DNA of 64,000 nucleotides from Vicia villosa (lineage: Eukaryota > Streptophyta > Magnoliopsida > Fabales > Fabaceae). The notes beneath the pieces were generated by a model, which was not told the origin of the DNA, did no database searches, and saw only the letters and a list, made by a program, of their open reading frames with translations. Numbering within the stretch: the first letter of the stretch is position 1; every line of letters begins with the position of its first letter. Both the position numbers and the translations under genes were made by a program. The stretch covers positions 11,280,404 through 11,344,403 of the forward strand of contig NC_081183.1 of assembly GCF_029867415.1 (NCBI RefSeq), in the 5' to 3' direction. This document shows, piece after piece, positions 47,949-60,510 of the stretch.

Positions 47949-49752
47949 ATGGCTTCTGAGAAAGAAGCTGCCCTTGCTACCATTCCTCCTGATTCCGATT
48001 CTCCCACCATGTATGCTCCAATCTTCTCTTTTTAGGGTATTTCAATTTCTCATAAAGTTCCGATTTTTCCATGTTTTGATTATTTGGGTTTTTTGTTTAT
48101 AGATACAGAAACCCTAAAAAGGTTATATTTTTATTCAATTAGGGTTATTGGGTACTGAGATTTTTTAGCATTTTTTATTTTTACAATTGAGTTAATCTTA
48201 ATTTTGGGGAAATTATTTATTTTTTTTTTTGAAATTGTGTGATTGATTGATAGGACCCACTTTTGAAAAATGGTTGTTTGTTTGATTTTACCTGGATCTA
48301 CATTTGATTGGATTTTGATTAGGGTTTTTGATGCGGTCAAATGCGGTTGCAATGCGGTTTCGGCAATGCTAAAACTGCTATGCTGTGGCCAAGATTGAAT
48401 ACCTTTGTCTAGATTCCTAGGTTTTGCCTCCTTGTGTTGGATGTAGAAGAAGAAATTTTAGTTTTTTTTTGAGATTTTTGAAGTGGCTATCATTATTATG
48501 CTGAATGTTATTATATTTTTGTGATGCACAGATTTGACAAGATCATCAACAAAGAGATTCCTTCTACGGTTGTTTATGAGGATGATAAGGTACTTAATGA
48601 TGTGTGATTACAAATAGTGGATGTTATGTTTGGTGTTTTCTTGAAGAACTTAATTTAACTATCCATTGTGAAAAAAACATTACAAATATAGATCTCTATA
48701 GCACCGACACCTTTGAAAAAATGTGTGTCAGTGTATGTGTCAGAGTTGGACACTGGCACTTCTGATCACGTTTAATTTATTCATTTTTTTCTTCAAATTA
48801 TTACTGGTGTCGACATGTCGGTATCGTGTTCGGTGTCTGTGTATGTATCTGTGCTTCATAGATATAGATTATGTTGAAATTCCATTGTTTGTATTGTTAT
48901 GTATGGATGCTATTAATCTCCCGTTTTTTCAGTTTCAATGGAAGTTCTTGTCCACACACGCACACACATGCCTGTTTCTTTACTGTCTAGATTCTAGATT
49001 TTTTTACGCAGAAACATGCAAACTGTTCAAAAGATTTTCAAGTGTGTAGCCACATTGAGAATGTAATATATTGAAATTATGCTTCACTTTAAATTTATTC
49101 AAACTCTTGTTCATTTTAAAAACAAGTTCACTTTAAAGAAGCCTTACCTTAGCTTATTTTATGGCTTCAGAATAATTTTTACTCTTGTGTGTTTTTTAGT
49201 CATGTGCTCTATATTGGCTTTCCCTTCTTTTTTAAGGTGCTCGCCTTTAGGGACATAAATCCTCAAGCTCCCGTGCACATTCTAGTCATTCCTAAAGTCA
49301 GAGACGGCTTGACTGGTATCTCCAAGGTAAATTTCAGCCGCTCTTACGGTGTTCATAGACATATTAGAGTAGTTAGTTGCATTGGAATCAGTTATACTCA
49401 ATGAACACGGTTTTGGAATTTGTATCGAATATGTGAATGTTATATTCTCAAGCTCACTTTATGTGCGATGTTTCTTCAGGCTGAGGAGAGGCACTTCGAC
49501 ATTCTTGGCCGACTTCTCTACACTGCAAAGCTGGTTGCGAAGCAAGAGGGTCTTGCCGAAGGCTACCGGGTTGTAATTAACGACGGGCCACAAGGATGTA
49601 AGTGTTACTATCCATACAAGAACTTGAACTTCGATGAATAACATCACTTTTTGAGTTTTTGATTCTTGATTTTGATTTTAACAGGCCAATCGGTTTACCA
49701 CATTCATGTGCACGTCATTGGAGGTCGCCAGTTGAACTGGCCACCGGGCTAA
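47949..49752 (+). CDS. HINT1: Histidine triad nucleotide-binding protein (HINT1-like), 131 aa, five exons
   Basis: The exons are 47949-48010, 48532-48589, 49237-49326, 49480-49597 and 49685-49752 (TAA). The spliced length of 396 nt is in frame across all GT..AG junctions (ccat|gtatgc ... cacag|attt, aag|gtactt ... ttaag|gtgctc, aag|gtaaat ... ttcag|gctgag, ggat|gtaagt ... aacag|gccaat). HINT enzymes hydrolyse purine nucleoside phosphoramidates and related AMP adducts as homodimers. The family blocks are complete: IFDKIINKEIPSTVVYEDD, VLAFRDINPQAPVHILVIPK, YRVVINDGPQGCQSVYHIHV and the triad His115-His117-His119, ending GGRQLNWPPG. The length and ends fit cytosolic HINT1 (Arabidopsis At3g56490 type), with no transit peptide. 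Confidence 0.95.
48685..48870. mobile_element. Short MITE-like insertion in HINT intron 2
   Basis: The left phrase tctctatagcaccgacacct and the right phrase ctgtgcttcatagatatag form inverted ends about 180 bp apart. Inside are repeated gtgtcagtg/gtgtcgaca phrases. It is wholly intronic. Limits are approximate and no duplication was resolved. Confidence 0.45.
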
Positions 49753-50748
49753 AATGTAGGAAACGATTTGCGGCCAGCCGTCAGGAATCGTAGGGCAAAT
49801 AATACTCTGGTGGTTGTGCTGTGTTTCAACAATGGTTTAAGTAACTAATAATTTGATACATGGTATTTGAAGCTACTAAGATTATTACTATTGAATGTGT
49901 CTAAACTGTTGTTGAATTTAGGTTAAAGTAAGTTTCAAAGTTGTTTTTAGAGACTCTGATTGCTGTTGGTTGGTTATTAAATGGCTCATTTGTTATGGAT
50001 TATTAAAAAGTGATTATTAAAACAATTTCTTATTTGAAATAACTTACATGGAAAATCTGTGAGTTTTTGCATTTTGTGAAGTCAAATTCAATATTTATTG
50101 TGAGTATGAGTTTCTAAAATTGAAGCTTTTGGTTGAGTAGAGTCAAACTCTATTGTGGGTGGGACTTTAAGTGTATTCATGTGAGTGAATGACTCATAGT
50201 TCAAATATGTTGCCTAATAAATAAGGAGGCACACCAAGTTACTAAAAAGAATGAAGTAATAATTGATGTTGTTTCTTTGGTAAGTGTTTGTTGAGCAATC
50301 CTTTAGAAATAGTAAAAATAAAATAAAAGATGCATCTGGTTAGTGATTAATCTTTTTAATTTAAGAAAAAAAATTTAACAACTAATTTGATAGTTTATTT
50401 TAAATTATTTTATTAATTATAAAGTTTTCACACATTCTTGGCATGTCACAAATATTTATACTAGTTTACTAAAAGACAAATAAAAAAAAAAAAATAGAAG
50501 ATAGGAGTATTACCTTAAAAATAATAGTACTAGGATAAGTTATTAAGTTTCCCAACAACCTCAACTACTTTGGCAACACCATAGCCAAAATTTCTCTACT
50601 AATAATGAAACCCACAAGAAAAACTAAATGCAACAACTTGTCTTTTTCTATGCATCATTAATTTCTCAACACATATATAGCCATAACCTTATTTATACAC
50701 ATTAAACTTTCAAATTCAAATTAAGCTTAAACCATAATTTCATTCTTT
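49753..50748. other. HINT 3' flank and AT-rich spacer
   Basis: No coding frame recognised. A TATA-like acatatatagcc near 50671 lies about 75 bp before the possible small gene that follows. Confidence 0.4.
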
Positions 50749-50964
50749 ATGCTTATGGCTTCTCTTGTGCTTCTTCTATCTTTTCTAGTAAGAACAAAGA
50801 AATTTGAAAACCAAGATTCTATTGTTTCTTCTACTTCCTTTGACACTAATGAAGATGATTCATGTTTGAATGCAAGATTGTCACATAACTATGAAAGTGA
50901 GTTGGAGAAGAATATGGGAGTGAGTTTTCTACATGAGTCAAGAGTTTGTATTGAACTTGTTTAG
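50749..50964 (+). CDS. Possible small secreted protein, 71 aa
   Basis: An intact single-exon frame starts with a hydrophobic stretch, MASLVLLLSFLV, that would serve as a signal peptide or membrane anchor. The second ATG at 50755 fits this better than the first. A Ser/Asp/Glu-rich polar tail with two Cys follows. A TATA-like acatatatag lies about 75 bp upstream. I recognise no family. It sits directly downstream of HINT in gene-like sequence free of repeats. A chance frame cannot be excluded. Confidence 0.35.
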   Translation: MLMASLVLLLSFLVRTKKFENQDSIVSSTSFDTNEDDSCLNARLSHNYESELEKNMGVSFLHESRVCIELV

Positions 50965-51740
50965 CTAAGTTTGAGAAATGTGAGTTATTGGTTTATGAAA
51001 GAATAATGTATAAGTTTTTATTTTATTTTTATTATTGTAAAAAGTCTTATATATAGTATGTATCTAGTGATTACTTTATGTCACCTATTTACCTATCTTT
51101 CTTTCTTTCATATCTCTATCAATATAGTAGCTTTTTTATTATTATAATTATCTATTTGTAACTGTTTTTTATTTTTATTTTAAGTCATTTGTAATAGTTA
51201 GGTTATTTACTATACTATTTATAAAGAAAATTGATATATTTGGTGATTTATATAGTGACATGTTTTCGAATGTATTTATTCATTAAATGATGAGTGTCAT
51301 ATTCTTGACAGGGGTGGGAACCCTACATGTTTATTTTTTATGTGTAATTTTCGAAGTTGATAAATGTTTTATATTTATATTTTCTGATATGCTTGTTGTT
51401 TGCTCTGTTTTTTTTGTGTGATTTTGTATGCACATATATTAGTAAATTTATATTATAATTTTTAATTTTTAAAAATGCAAAATCCGCAGGTTTAACCTTA
51501 TTTTTTACGGATGAAAAAATTTTAATTCTACATTTAAGTGTGTGCGTTTTATATAACTCTAGTTTTTGTCTTTTGTGGGATGTACATCTATTTGTCCCTA
51601 ATTTTAAATATATTTGTCTATTTTTGATAATTTTTTGCCTCTCTAAATTGTGTACTTTTTAAAAGATTTTAGATCAAAATTTTGATCACATCATAATTCT
51701 TAATATTACAGAGAAATACGTCCAAATTTCCAAAAATTAT
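50965..51740. other. AT-rich spacer, nothing recognised
   Basis: T-rich DNA without open frames of note. Confidence 0.3.
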
Positions 51741-51748
51741 AAGAGTTT

Positions 51749-51920
51749 AAAGGTAGTGCACTGACAGTGTAAACAAACTTTACACATACATCCAATCAAA
51801 ATTCTTACAATTGCCATGTCATATTAATTTTTTTAAATTAAAATTGTGTTTTAATTAAATGCATGGTTGTGATTGGTTGACAGTGTAAAAATATTTTACA
51901 CTGTCAGTGCATATCCCTTT
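51749..51920. mobile_element. MITE with GCACTGACAGTGTAAA ends
   Basis: The left end gtgcactgacagtgtaaac and the right end ttttacactgtcagtgca are near-perfect inverted repeats about 170 bp apart, with an AT-rich, partly palindromic core. This end sequence is common in legume genomes as far as I recall. Exact limits and duplication unresolved. Confidence 0.65.
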
Positions 51921-53306
51921 TTCTCAAATTATAATTGGTAAAATTCATGATAATTTTTGAGAAAATTAAAAACAAAAAAACTGCAACAAATTTGTAAATC
52001 TAATAAAATATATTCTCATCATTTTCTTTGGAAAGGATTTTAGAGTTTGAGTTTTTAGATTTTCTTTTTATGAAATATTTTAGATTTTTTATAAGAAGTT
52101 ACTTTTTATAAGAGAAATTTCATATTGAGTTATATTATTGTGCAAGCTCTATGGATGACAATTTGTTCTTAAAATGATTTAACGATTTCTATGACAAGCA
52201 TCCGTTTTAAAAAATAATTTTTAGTGTCATATATTTTACTTAAAAAAATTTATAAAGAAATTTTTAATAAAATTTTCAAATAAAAATTTGGTTTGAGTTG
52301 TTGTTCTTAAAATGTTAGCTATCTTAAGACCATGTCAAACATTATTTTCATGTCCCGAAGTTTCCTTGCTAGTAAAACTGCTAAGGTAAAAAATTTAAAA
52401 TCACATCACTAAAAATATTCAAAACTTTGTCAAAATCAACCAACTCTAATATATAAAGAATACATTTTCCATTGAAGATCTCCAAAAAAATATCTATAAA
52501 TATTTTAAAAGAAAGTTGACGACCTATACAAATTTAATTTTTGTAACCAGATTAACTATAACCACGTGTCATTTCATACTGATAAGAGAATATAAACATT
52601 CAAAAGTTTATATTTTAAAATTGTTAAAATTATGATACCACAAAATTTTAAAAATTATGTTAAAGGTTTTGAAATTTTATTATAATTGATATCGTAGCAT
52701 GATAGAAGTTCAATTAATTAGAAAAATTATGAAATCTTATAAATAATAACTTATAAATAATAACACAAATCAGATTGTTCAAAAATCTTTTAAACCTACT
52801 AATTTAATTTTATTTAATTATAATGACTTAATTAAAAATAATATTAATCTTGCGAATTTTTTAATATATTATTACAAAATAATTTTAAACAATATAGTTT
52901 TTATAATAAAAATAAAAAACAATAGATCAAGTCACAAATAATAACATGTTATATTTCATCCTAAAAATTTAATAATTAATTGATCATATAATAAAATTTT
53001 AATTATTTAATTATGGCCTATAAATAGTATCTGAAATTTATAATTAAAAAATAAAATGAAATTATAAGGATTAAGGAAAATCATTTTGTATGTAAAATTT
53101 GATAATTAACATAAAATTATATAAATTGGTTTCAATAGGAAATAAAATATGATTAATAAAATGAAATTATATCAATTAGTTTCAGAAGAAATAAATATTT
53201 GACTAATATAAATGAAATGATAAAATTAGTCCAATTAGTCAAAATGAGTACAATTTGGTTAATCAATGAAATACTAATAATTTGTAAAAATGTCATGTCA
53301 TCTAGA
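51921..53306. other. AT-rich spacer, nothing recognised
   Basis: Very AT-rich with short poly-A/T runs and no supported feature. The minus-strand frame 53153-53389 runs into the next element's end and is not a gene. Confidence 0.3.
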
Positions 53307-54853
53307 TAGAAAAAAGGGTTAATACCTATTTTCACCCCTGCCATATGGGGTGTATTTGAAAAATCCCTCTGCCAAAAAAAAAGTTGCAATTATTACCTTA
53401 ACAAATTTTAAAAGTTTCAACTTGGACCTTTAGCCAGCCAAAATATCAAACACCTTAGCACTGCGCTGTGGTTTGTTTTATTATCTATAGTTCCCTTAGC
53501 AAATATATAATAACTATTGTTTACGTTATTAAGATTAATATTTAATGTTTACAATATTAATTAATATTAGTATTATTAGTTAATAATTTTTAGTTATTAG
53601 TTAATATTTATTAGTTAATGTTACCGTTATTAAATAATATTAGTTAAATTATAAATAATAATTAATACTTATTTTACTATTTAACTTAATTAAATTATAA
53701 AATATAAACTAAATTAATTAATTTTAACCAATATTAGTTTATATTAATTTAATTTAGTTTAATTTAATTTATATTTTATAATTAATACTATTTTAGTTTA
53801 TATTTTACTGTTAACATTATTAATTAGTATTTGTTTATATTAATTTAATTTAGTTTATATTTTCTAATTAATATTAGTTTAATTAAATTTAATGTTTATA
53901 TTAATGTTTATATGTAATTTAATTTAATTAATGTTATTTTACTTTAACGTTATATTTAACTTAATAAATTTAATTTAAAGATTTTATATAAATGTTTATA
54001 TCTAATTTATTTTACTATTAACGTTATTAATTAATATTTGTTTATATTAATTTAATTTAGTTTATATTTTCTAATTAATATTAGTTTAATTTAATTTAAC
54101 GTTTATGTTTAATTTAATTTAATTTATTTTTATTTAATTTATTTAATATTATTTTACTATTAACGTTATATTTAAGGTAATTAATTTAATTTAAACAATT
54201 TATATTAATATTTATATTTAATTTAATTTACTATTAACGTTATTAATTAATATTAATTTATATTAATTTATATTAATTTAATTTAGTTTATAATTTAATT
54301 AACTTTAATAGTAAAATAAATATTAATTATTATTTTATGATTTAGTAATATTAATTAATAACATTAACTTTTAATTATTAACTAATAATATTAATATTAA
54401 ATAATAATGAAAATAGTAATTAAACAAAAAGTAATAATGAAACGTTAACACTAATTATTATAATATAGCTAAGTCAATTCTATAACAAAATGTGAAGCGT
54501 AGTCCATTAGTTATGTTGTTTTACATGGATACTATGGTTCCTGAGTTCAACAATCAATGGGACCAGTTTTTTAAACTTTGATATTTTACATTGTAACTTG
54601 TAAGAACTAAACAATAAAATAATAAAAATGTCACGGGGAATTAAATTAAATAAAAAATAATAATAATGCCACATAAGCCTGTCACGCAATTAAAAACAAT
54701 AATAATAAATTAAAAAAAGTGGCTGGCTAAAGGTCCAAGTTGAAACTTTTAAAATTTGTTAAGGTAATAATTGCAATTTTTTTTTTGGCAGGGGAATTTT
54801 TCAAATATACCCCATATGGCAGGGATAAAAATAGGTATTAACCCTAGAAAAAA
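53307..54853. repeat. 9-bp target-site duplication of the 1.53-kb TIR element
   Basis: The 9-mer tagaaaaaa lies at 53307-53315 and 54845-54853, adjacent to the inverted ends. Confidence 0.7.
53316..54844. mobile_element. Non-autonomous Mutator-type element with 125-bp inverted ends
   Basis: The left arm 53316-53440 begins gggttaatacctattttcac and ends tttagccagcca. The right arm 54720-54844 is its reverse complement with only a handful of mismatches. A 9-bp duplication fits the Mutator superfamily. The 1.28-kb interior is almost pure A/T built from repeated tttaatttaatt and tattaattaat phrases and codes for nothing. Confidence 0.75.
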
Positions 54854-54859
54854 TTTCAT

Positions 54860-56870
54860 CTAGCTAGAATCAAACCTTAGACACACATTTTTTTAGGAGC
54901 TAATTATCCTCTTGGCTGCTATAATCACATGTAATAATGTTTAAACAACATATTTTATATATATTTTCAAGTGTATAAATATTGAGGCCCTCACGTCCTA
55001 TGTAATGAGACATGTTAGCACAAGGCCAAAATCAGTTTTGGTTCAAGACACCGAACTCAAAATCATTGAACAAAAGACATAAATTTAAGATAGAAAATAA
55101 GCATTCATAAAAGGGAATGACACAATCATCATATTCATTTTATATTGTCTTATTCTTATTTGGAGTCAACACTCCCAAGTCAAAGGAAGGTCCCACGTCA
55201 CCAAAGACACGATCGAGACCATCTTCGTAAGTGATAGTAGAAATAATCTCCAAAATCTATGGGTCCACCCAGATAGCAGAGATATCCTCCTCTGCTTTCT
55301 AGAGTATGACAAGTGCAACTTCTATAATAAGGAATCCCACACAGGACACACTAGAGGGGACAAACTATGATAAGAAACCTCAACTAAGTAAGAAGAAGAC
55401 AAAGTAATTAACATTACCTTTAGCACAATGAAACTAAGGGTAACCGTCGAAGGGAACTTCAAACGACAAAAGAGTAGGAAAAATAATAAAAGAGACTTTT
55501 ATGGGTACCCCCAACACGAGAAAAATGTGATCTCTTACAACTAGGAGAAAAACAAGCACTACCAATAATCTAAGTCTCCTTGGAATTCGTCAGAAATACT
55601 CGAGTGTCCTAGGATTAGAAGATTATCATCTCGGGCACGCAAGGGAGAATACGAAAGTAGAAATACACATGACAGAAGAAATGCATTAAATGTGCAAGCT
55701 CCAAATGCTATTGATGACCCATCACCACCCTTCACTTGGCCGAAAGTTCTAGTTAACCCATAGCACACACGACAAAACCCTTCCCTTACACGACAAATGA
55801 AATGGCTTGGGGAAACTATTTTGGGCAATCCAGAAGGCCCAATAATAGAGGCCTAAAATCGAACAATATTGAGGATTGCATGCAATAACAATATATCTCC
55901 ATATTCTCAAGTATAAACAGTCTCAACCCCTATCTCATCACACACAATTCAGATAAATCAGACGGTCCTAACATGATATGTCGCATTCCATGTGAAGCAA
56001 TTATAATCTCTTTTCATGTAAAGAGGAAAGACATCATTTTATAGGTTGTTTAAATCCATTATCATTTCTCATTTTTTACTGACCTGGTCGTTGAAGTGTT
56101 AACTTTGCCAACACACCACCACGCACCCGTATCAGGTAGCTCAACACACCACATCGGAACTCCAATCACCGACCCATCTCACATTTTTGGTTCTCTCGTA
56201 GAATAATATTTATGTTGTATAGATCAATTGATGCCACAATGTCAAACTTAATAATACGACGCCTCTAATAATTCTTTATTATATGTGTATAATAAAATTC
56301 AAAGTTAAATTGAAAATTACTATCATATAAATTATGTCTACAAAATTTTACATTAATCATTAATTATTTGATATGTAAATAATACACGTCAAAGTTAACA
56401 TATAAAGCTTCATAAAATATTAGCTTTTATGAATCTCATTTGTTAATAAATATAATTTTTTATAGGTATGAAATACAACAATATAACATTTAAATTAATA
56501 TTTATCGGTATGAAATACGATAGTATAACTTTAATCTAACAACAAATTTTAGAATTTTGGGCTAAGAATTATCAAAGTTGTCATTTGATCTATTTGTGTG
56601 TTAGATGATTTATATCAATTATTATGCAAGAACATCATCTCATTCTCAATTGCTATACTATTACTTTATACCAAGAGTTCTTCAAAAATTAAGTTATAAA
56701 AATCATTGTAAACTTTGTTCATAACCACACACATATGCATCATCACTTGATATGATACTTATAAAAGAAATCACATTTATAATTGTTTTGACATGATATG
56801 TATGCATTACATGATTATATGCACAATGATATTATAAGTCAAGTTTATAACATTTGAATAAGAAAAACAA
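54860..56870. repeat. Gypsy-LTR-like degenerate DNA and AT-rich flank
   Basis: From about 55085 to 56170 composition rises and phrases recur that are shared with the 58.3-59.95-kb region, for example aagggaatgacacaatcatc (near 55111) against aaggaatgacacaatcacca (near 59217). No pol or gag was seen. The frame 55559-55828 has no family. The rest, to 56870, is AT-rich 3' flank of the next gene. Confidence 0.35.
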
Positions 56871-56873
56871 AAT

Positions 56874-57298
56874 CTAAGTATCACACAAAACATTTGAAGT
56901 GGTAGTCTCATGGCACTCTACCATGGTAGGTATTATAGGGCATGATTGTGTGGACTCTATCTCAAAAAGATCAGAACTTGCATCACTAGCTACATCTTCA
57001 TCTTCTTTTTCATGTACATCATTATGATGATCATCATCATCTATTTTCAACTTGCCTTTTGATGTTGTTTTCTCACTCACTGATTTTCTTGTAACTTGGT
57101 TTTGTGAGAGAGTTTGAACTTGAGGTTTTGGTGTTGAAGTGTTGTTTTCTTTGACTTGCAAAGAATTTTTATCAAAACAAAAACATTTTTTTCTTAAAAG
57201 AGAGATAGGTTTTGACAATGAAGTTTTGATTTTCTTGTAAAGACCAACAAAAATGTTAAAATGAGATTTAGAAGTAGATTTTGAAGTTGTAGCATGTA

Positions 57299-57330
<32 letters not shown>

Positions 57331-57440
57331 ACATAACATGACTTGTTGCTGTTGGAATCATGATCATGAGACATGCATCCACTAATAGATTCTTTAGCAC
57401 TTTTCTTTGGAATCATGTTTTCTTGAATTCCTCTTTCCAT
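56874..57440 (-). CDS. Single-exon 188-aa protein with DASSDLFEIES motif, function not established
   Basis: The frame is open upstream to an ATG at 57503. A TATA-like box at about 57516-57523 would put transcription start near 57490, so the second ATG at 57440 (MERGIQENM) is the likelier start. The protein has an 11-residue Ser run, a basic middle (LYKKIKTSLSKPISLLRKKC), Lys/Thr/Ser-rich linkers, a DDDDHH acidic patch and the C-terminal motif SDASSDLFEIES followed by QSCPIIP. The ASSDLFEI motif occurs in phytochrome kinase substrate (PKS) and BIG GRAIN1-like proteins, which act in light and auxin signalling at the plasma membrane. The rest of those families is not recognisable here, so membership is tentative. 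Codon use and repeat-free sequence support a real gene. Confidence 0.6.
57301..57328. repeat. (GAT)n trinucleotide run coding for poly-Ser
   Basis: About nine gat/tga triplets inside the DASSDLFEIES gene encode its Ser run on the minus strand. Length variation would stay in frame. Confidence 0.85.
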
Positions 57441-57515
57441 TTTTCTAACTATTTTTTTTTTTTTGAGGGATTTCAAACTAAAAGCAAATGCATTAGTTAA
57501 CACATGTTATGCTTC

Positions 57516-57523
57516 TATATATT
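57516..57523 (-). promoter_or_regulatory. Putative TATA box of the DASSDLFEIES gene
   Basis: The minus strand reads atatatag, 12 bp before the upstream ATG and about 76 bp before the ATG at 57440. Its position favours the downstream start. Confidence 0.45.
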
Positions 57524-57627
57524 TGTGTATGTGTGGGGTCGTTTCTAAGTTTTTGTGCATGTGTGAATTGAGAAAATAATACTACTTATCTTATAAAAAT
57601 ATAATACAATTTATCATTAGAATACTA

Positions 57628-57879
57628 CTCCCTCTATCTCAAAAATAATTGTATTTTTAGCTCTAAAAAACTATCTCAAAATAACAGTCTCTTTGCTTTT
57701 CGAATGCAACAATGATTAATTTTTATTAACATTATCCCTTATCTATACTCTTTTCAAGATATGACATTGTATATCAACAGGATAATTTTATAAAAATGTT
57801 ATATTTATTGACTCAATTATTACTTTTCTTAATCTGTATGTAACAACATTAAACGACTTTTATTTTGAGACGGAGGGAG
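57628..57879. mobile_element. Mariner/Stowaway-like MITE
   Basis: The 252-bp element has left end ctccctctatctcaaaaata and right end attttgagacggagggag, with TA on both sides (57626-57627, 57880-57881). Same superfamily as 10918-11198 but a different subfamily. It lies about 100 bp beyond the TATA box of the preceding gene. Confidence 0.8.
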
Positions 57880-58309
57880 TACTATGTTTCCATTCATAAA
57901 ATCACCAATAACTAGTTCATGATTAAAGCTCTTTATAATTTATATAAAAAATTCAATGAATCTCTATATAATTTAGGGTCTTATAGTGCATTAGAAATAT
58001 TCATTAAATATTATAAATATAGTTTTTTTTAAATAATTTTTAGTATATTAAATATATAATAATTTTATATAAATATTTATTCTTTTAAGCCTTTACAAAG
58101 TGTATTTAAGATATTTGTTAACATTTCTTCGAAAAAGTGGTCGAGTTGACTAAAAATAAAAAGAGTAAGGGCGGGGAATCCACCTGATTATGTTATCTTT
58201 ATTATTCACATTATATGATATGTGTATATAACTATTTTTATCGCATGTAGGATTATTTCTCAAATATAAATGAAATATGGCAAGTTCTTAAGTGTTCATT
58301 TATTTGCGG

Positions 58310-59990
58310 TTGTGTAAGGTAACAGTAATTCTAGGGTAGGACATAAGGGATTGAGGTCCTAACACAAAGACTTAGGGATGTTGTTGCAAACGCCGTGCAC
58401 GTGCGACTATAGCAATCAATTCCCCACGGCATAAAACATACACAAAAAATGTCAAGGGTAATGTCCCCAGAAGGCTCTGAAGTAGAGGAAGGGCCTGGTA
58501 TAGTTCCTCTTAGCCAGATTCCCAACCTCAAAAGTAGAAGCACTACCTCATTCGTCATTAAATCTTCATACATTCATTACCAAGGTAAACACGTCAAAAG
58601 CAAGTAAAAGGAAAGTGAATAAATCAAGCGGGTATCAATGAGGTGTTTCAAGCATTTTTGCTCGGCTTCATGCTGGGGAATACCGCCCCCGAGATAACCC
58701 AAGTCTTTGGTAAAACTCATGAGCCGCTTCTTTTGATATAATTATTCATGATAAATGTCTTCCTCTTTGTAAACGTACACCTTATTTCCCATTAGGAAGT
58801 GACTCCCATTCTAATACTTGAGGAAAAATCAACACATTTACCTTCTAATCTGTCTCTAACTGCACAAATTGTAGCATGAGCTTATGGGTGGATAGGGGTG
58901 ACCAGAAAGAATCGGTCTTTAAAATGTTGCCAGCTTTAGAAAAGGTTCCGGAGCTCCGAACGTTAGGCAATAGAGAAAGTAAGCAACTATCTCACGTACG
59001 AGTCACAGGACCACGATGAACTCTAGAGAGGTGAAAAGAAAAAGGTCAGAGAAGGTCTCCCCTTCAAATATTCGCGCCAATACTAAAAGACTTTCATATA
59101 CGGCCAACTTGCAAGATAAATGTGCGACAGAGCCACTACGAAATGCATAAGAACTTCTGTATCAAAAGCATTAAAAGGCACTCGAAGACCCAGGATCGAG
59201 AGGATGCATTAATATAAAGGAATGACACAATCACCATACTCGCTACATATCTTTTCATTTCCTCTAGTGGTCAAGATACCCCAATCTGAAGATGGACAAC
59301 CTCAAGATAGGCTCTATCAAACTTATCTTCTTTGGTAAAGACAAAATAGGTTGAAGAGTAAATAATGTCCACCCATGAAGATCGAGCATTCTTTTGTGAT
59401 TTTTTACTCATGGTGGGTACTATATTTTTTCTCAAACACATGAAAGCAAAATATCAAAAAGAGAGAAGATAACAACAAAATGGAGAAATAACTTGAAGAA
59501 ATGTGAATTTGACTCTTTAAGAATTATAGTCTAGCATGCAAAGAAGATAGACTCTACGGAGCTGCAAAGAATTGTAGTCTAGCATGCATATGCAATGGCT
59601 TAGCGGACAACTATTTTGGACCGATCACATTGGTCCTCGGCCGACCACACTAAAGGAGCTGCAATACTTCCATAACTTTCTCTTTGCGCAAGAACTACTC
59701 TATGGATAAGTACTTGAGGTCCAAACTCCAGATACATCCACGCTCTCCGCGATTCACGCTTACAAATAACATGTTATTATTTCCTCTCTATTATATATAA
59801 AGAGCGCGCCAATTCAGGTACTCAATTTCAAATTCAATTTCTATTCACTCCTCTTCCTCACATACTGACTTGAGCGTTGAAGTACTAACCTTACAGATAA
59901 ACTCTCTCTCTGTCGCATCAGAAGCTCAGATCCACTATTATCACTGATCTTCTCTTCATTTATGGTTCTACAACGAAACAACTATGTAGA
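58310..59990 (+). repeat. Gypsy-LTR-like segment with leader
   Basis: Near 59800 is a TATA-like tatatataaagagc. Near 59865-59960 follow ctgacttgagcgttgaagta, ctaaccttacag, catcagaagctcagatc and tttatggttcta, the R/U5-leader phrases also seen at 3.2, 32.1 and 44.9 kb. The upstream part (from about 58310) has the mixed composition of an LTR U3. No internal genes remain. Ends not fixed. Confidence 0.45.
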
Positions 59991-60339
59991 TCATAATTTA
60001 TATCATCATATTTTAGATAAATTTAAAGATGTTTTTAATATGGTACCACACTCCAATATTTAAATTAATATTTTAAAAATTAAAATAAACTCGTCTGAAC
60101 ACTAAATTGACTAATTTATTGATTTAATTTTAATTACATTTTATCTTAATTGAATGGAGTTCAACTACATTTAGTTAATCAGTTTTTATTTCTTATATTT
60201 ATTTTAACCTTCTAATACTTTTCACAATTTTATTTAATATTTATTTGTCAATAATCTTGTTAAACTGTGGATGAGTTGATTAAACATACCAAATTATTAA
60301 TCATTAACCAAAACAGGGCCACCACTAATGTTTGGGTAT

Positions 60340-60510
60340 GTTCTAAGCACTCATTTTAACTTTTTTCTAAGCCCTCATTTTAACTTTTTTCTAATGATTT
60401 TTGTAAGCACTCATTTTTCTAAGCACTCATTTCTACTTAAGCTTAGTGTTAATGGTTGAAATTTTTCTAAGCACTCATTTTAACTTTTTTTTTTTAATGA
60501 TTTTTGTCTT
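60340..60510 (+). repeat. Short tandem repeat of ctaagcactcattttaactttttt
   Basis: The phrase ctaagcactcatttt, or the variant ctaagccctcatttt, occurs about five times within 170 bp, often followed by aactttttt and then taatgatttttgt. Confidence 0.7.

Noticed and set aside
57441..57503. Upstream ATG of the DASSDLFEIES gene
   Set aside because: It lies only 12 bp from the TATA-like box, ahead of the expected transcription start.
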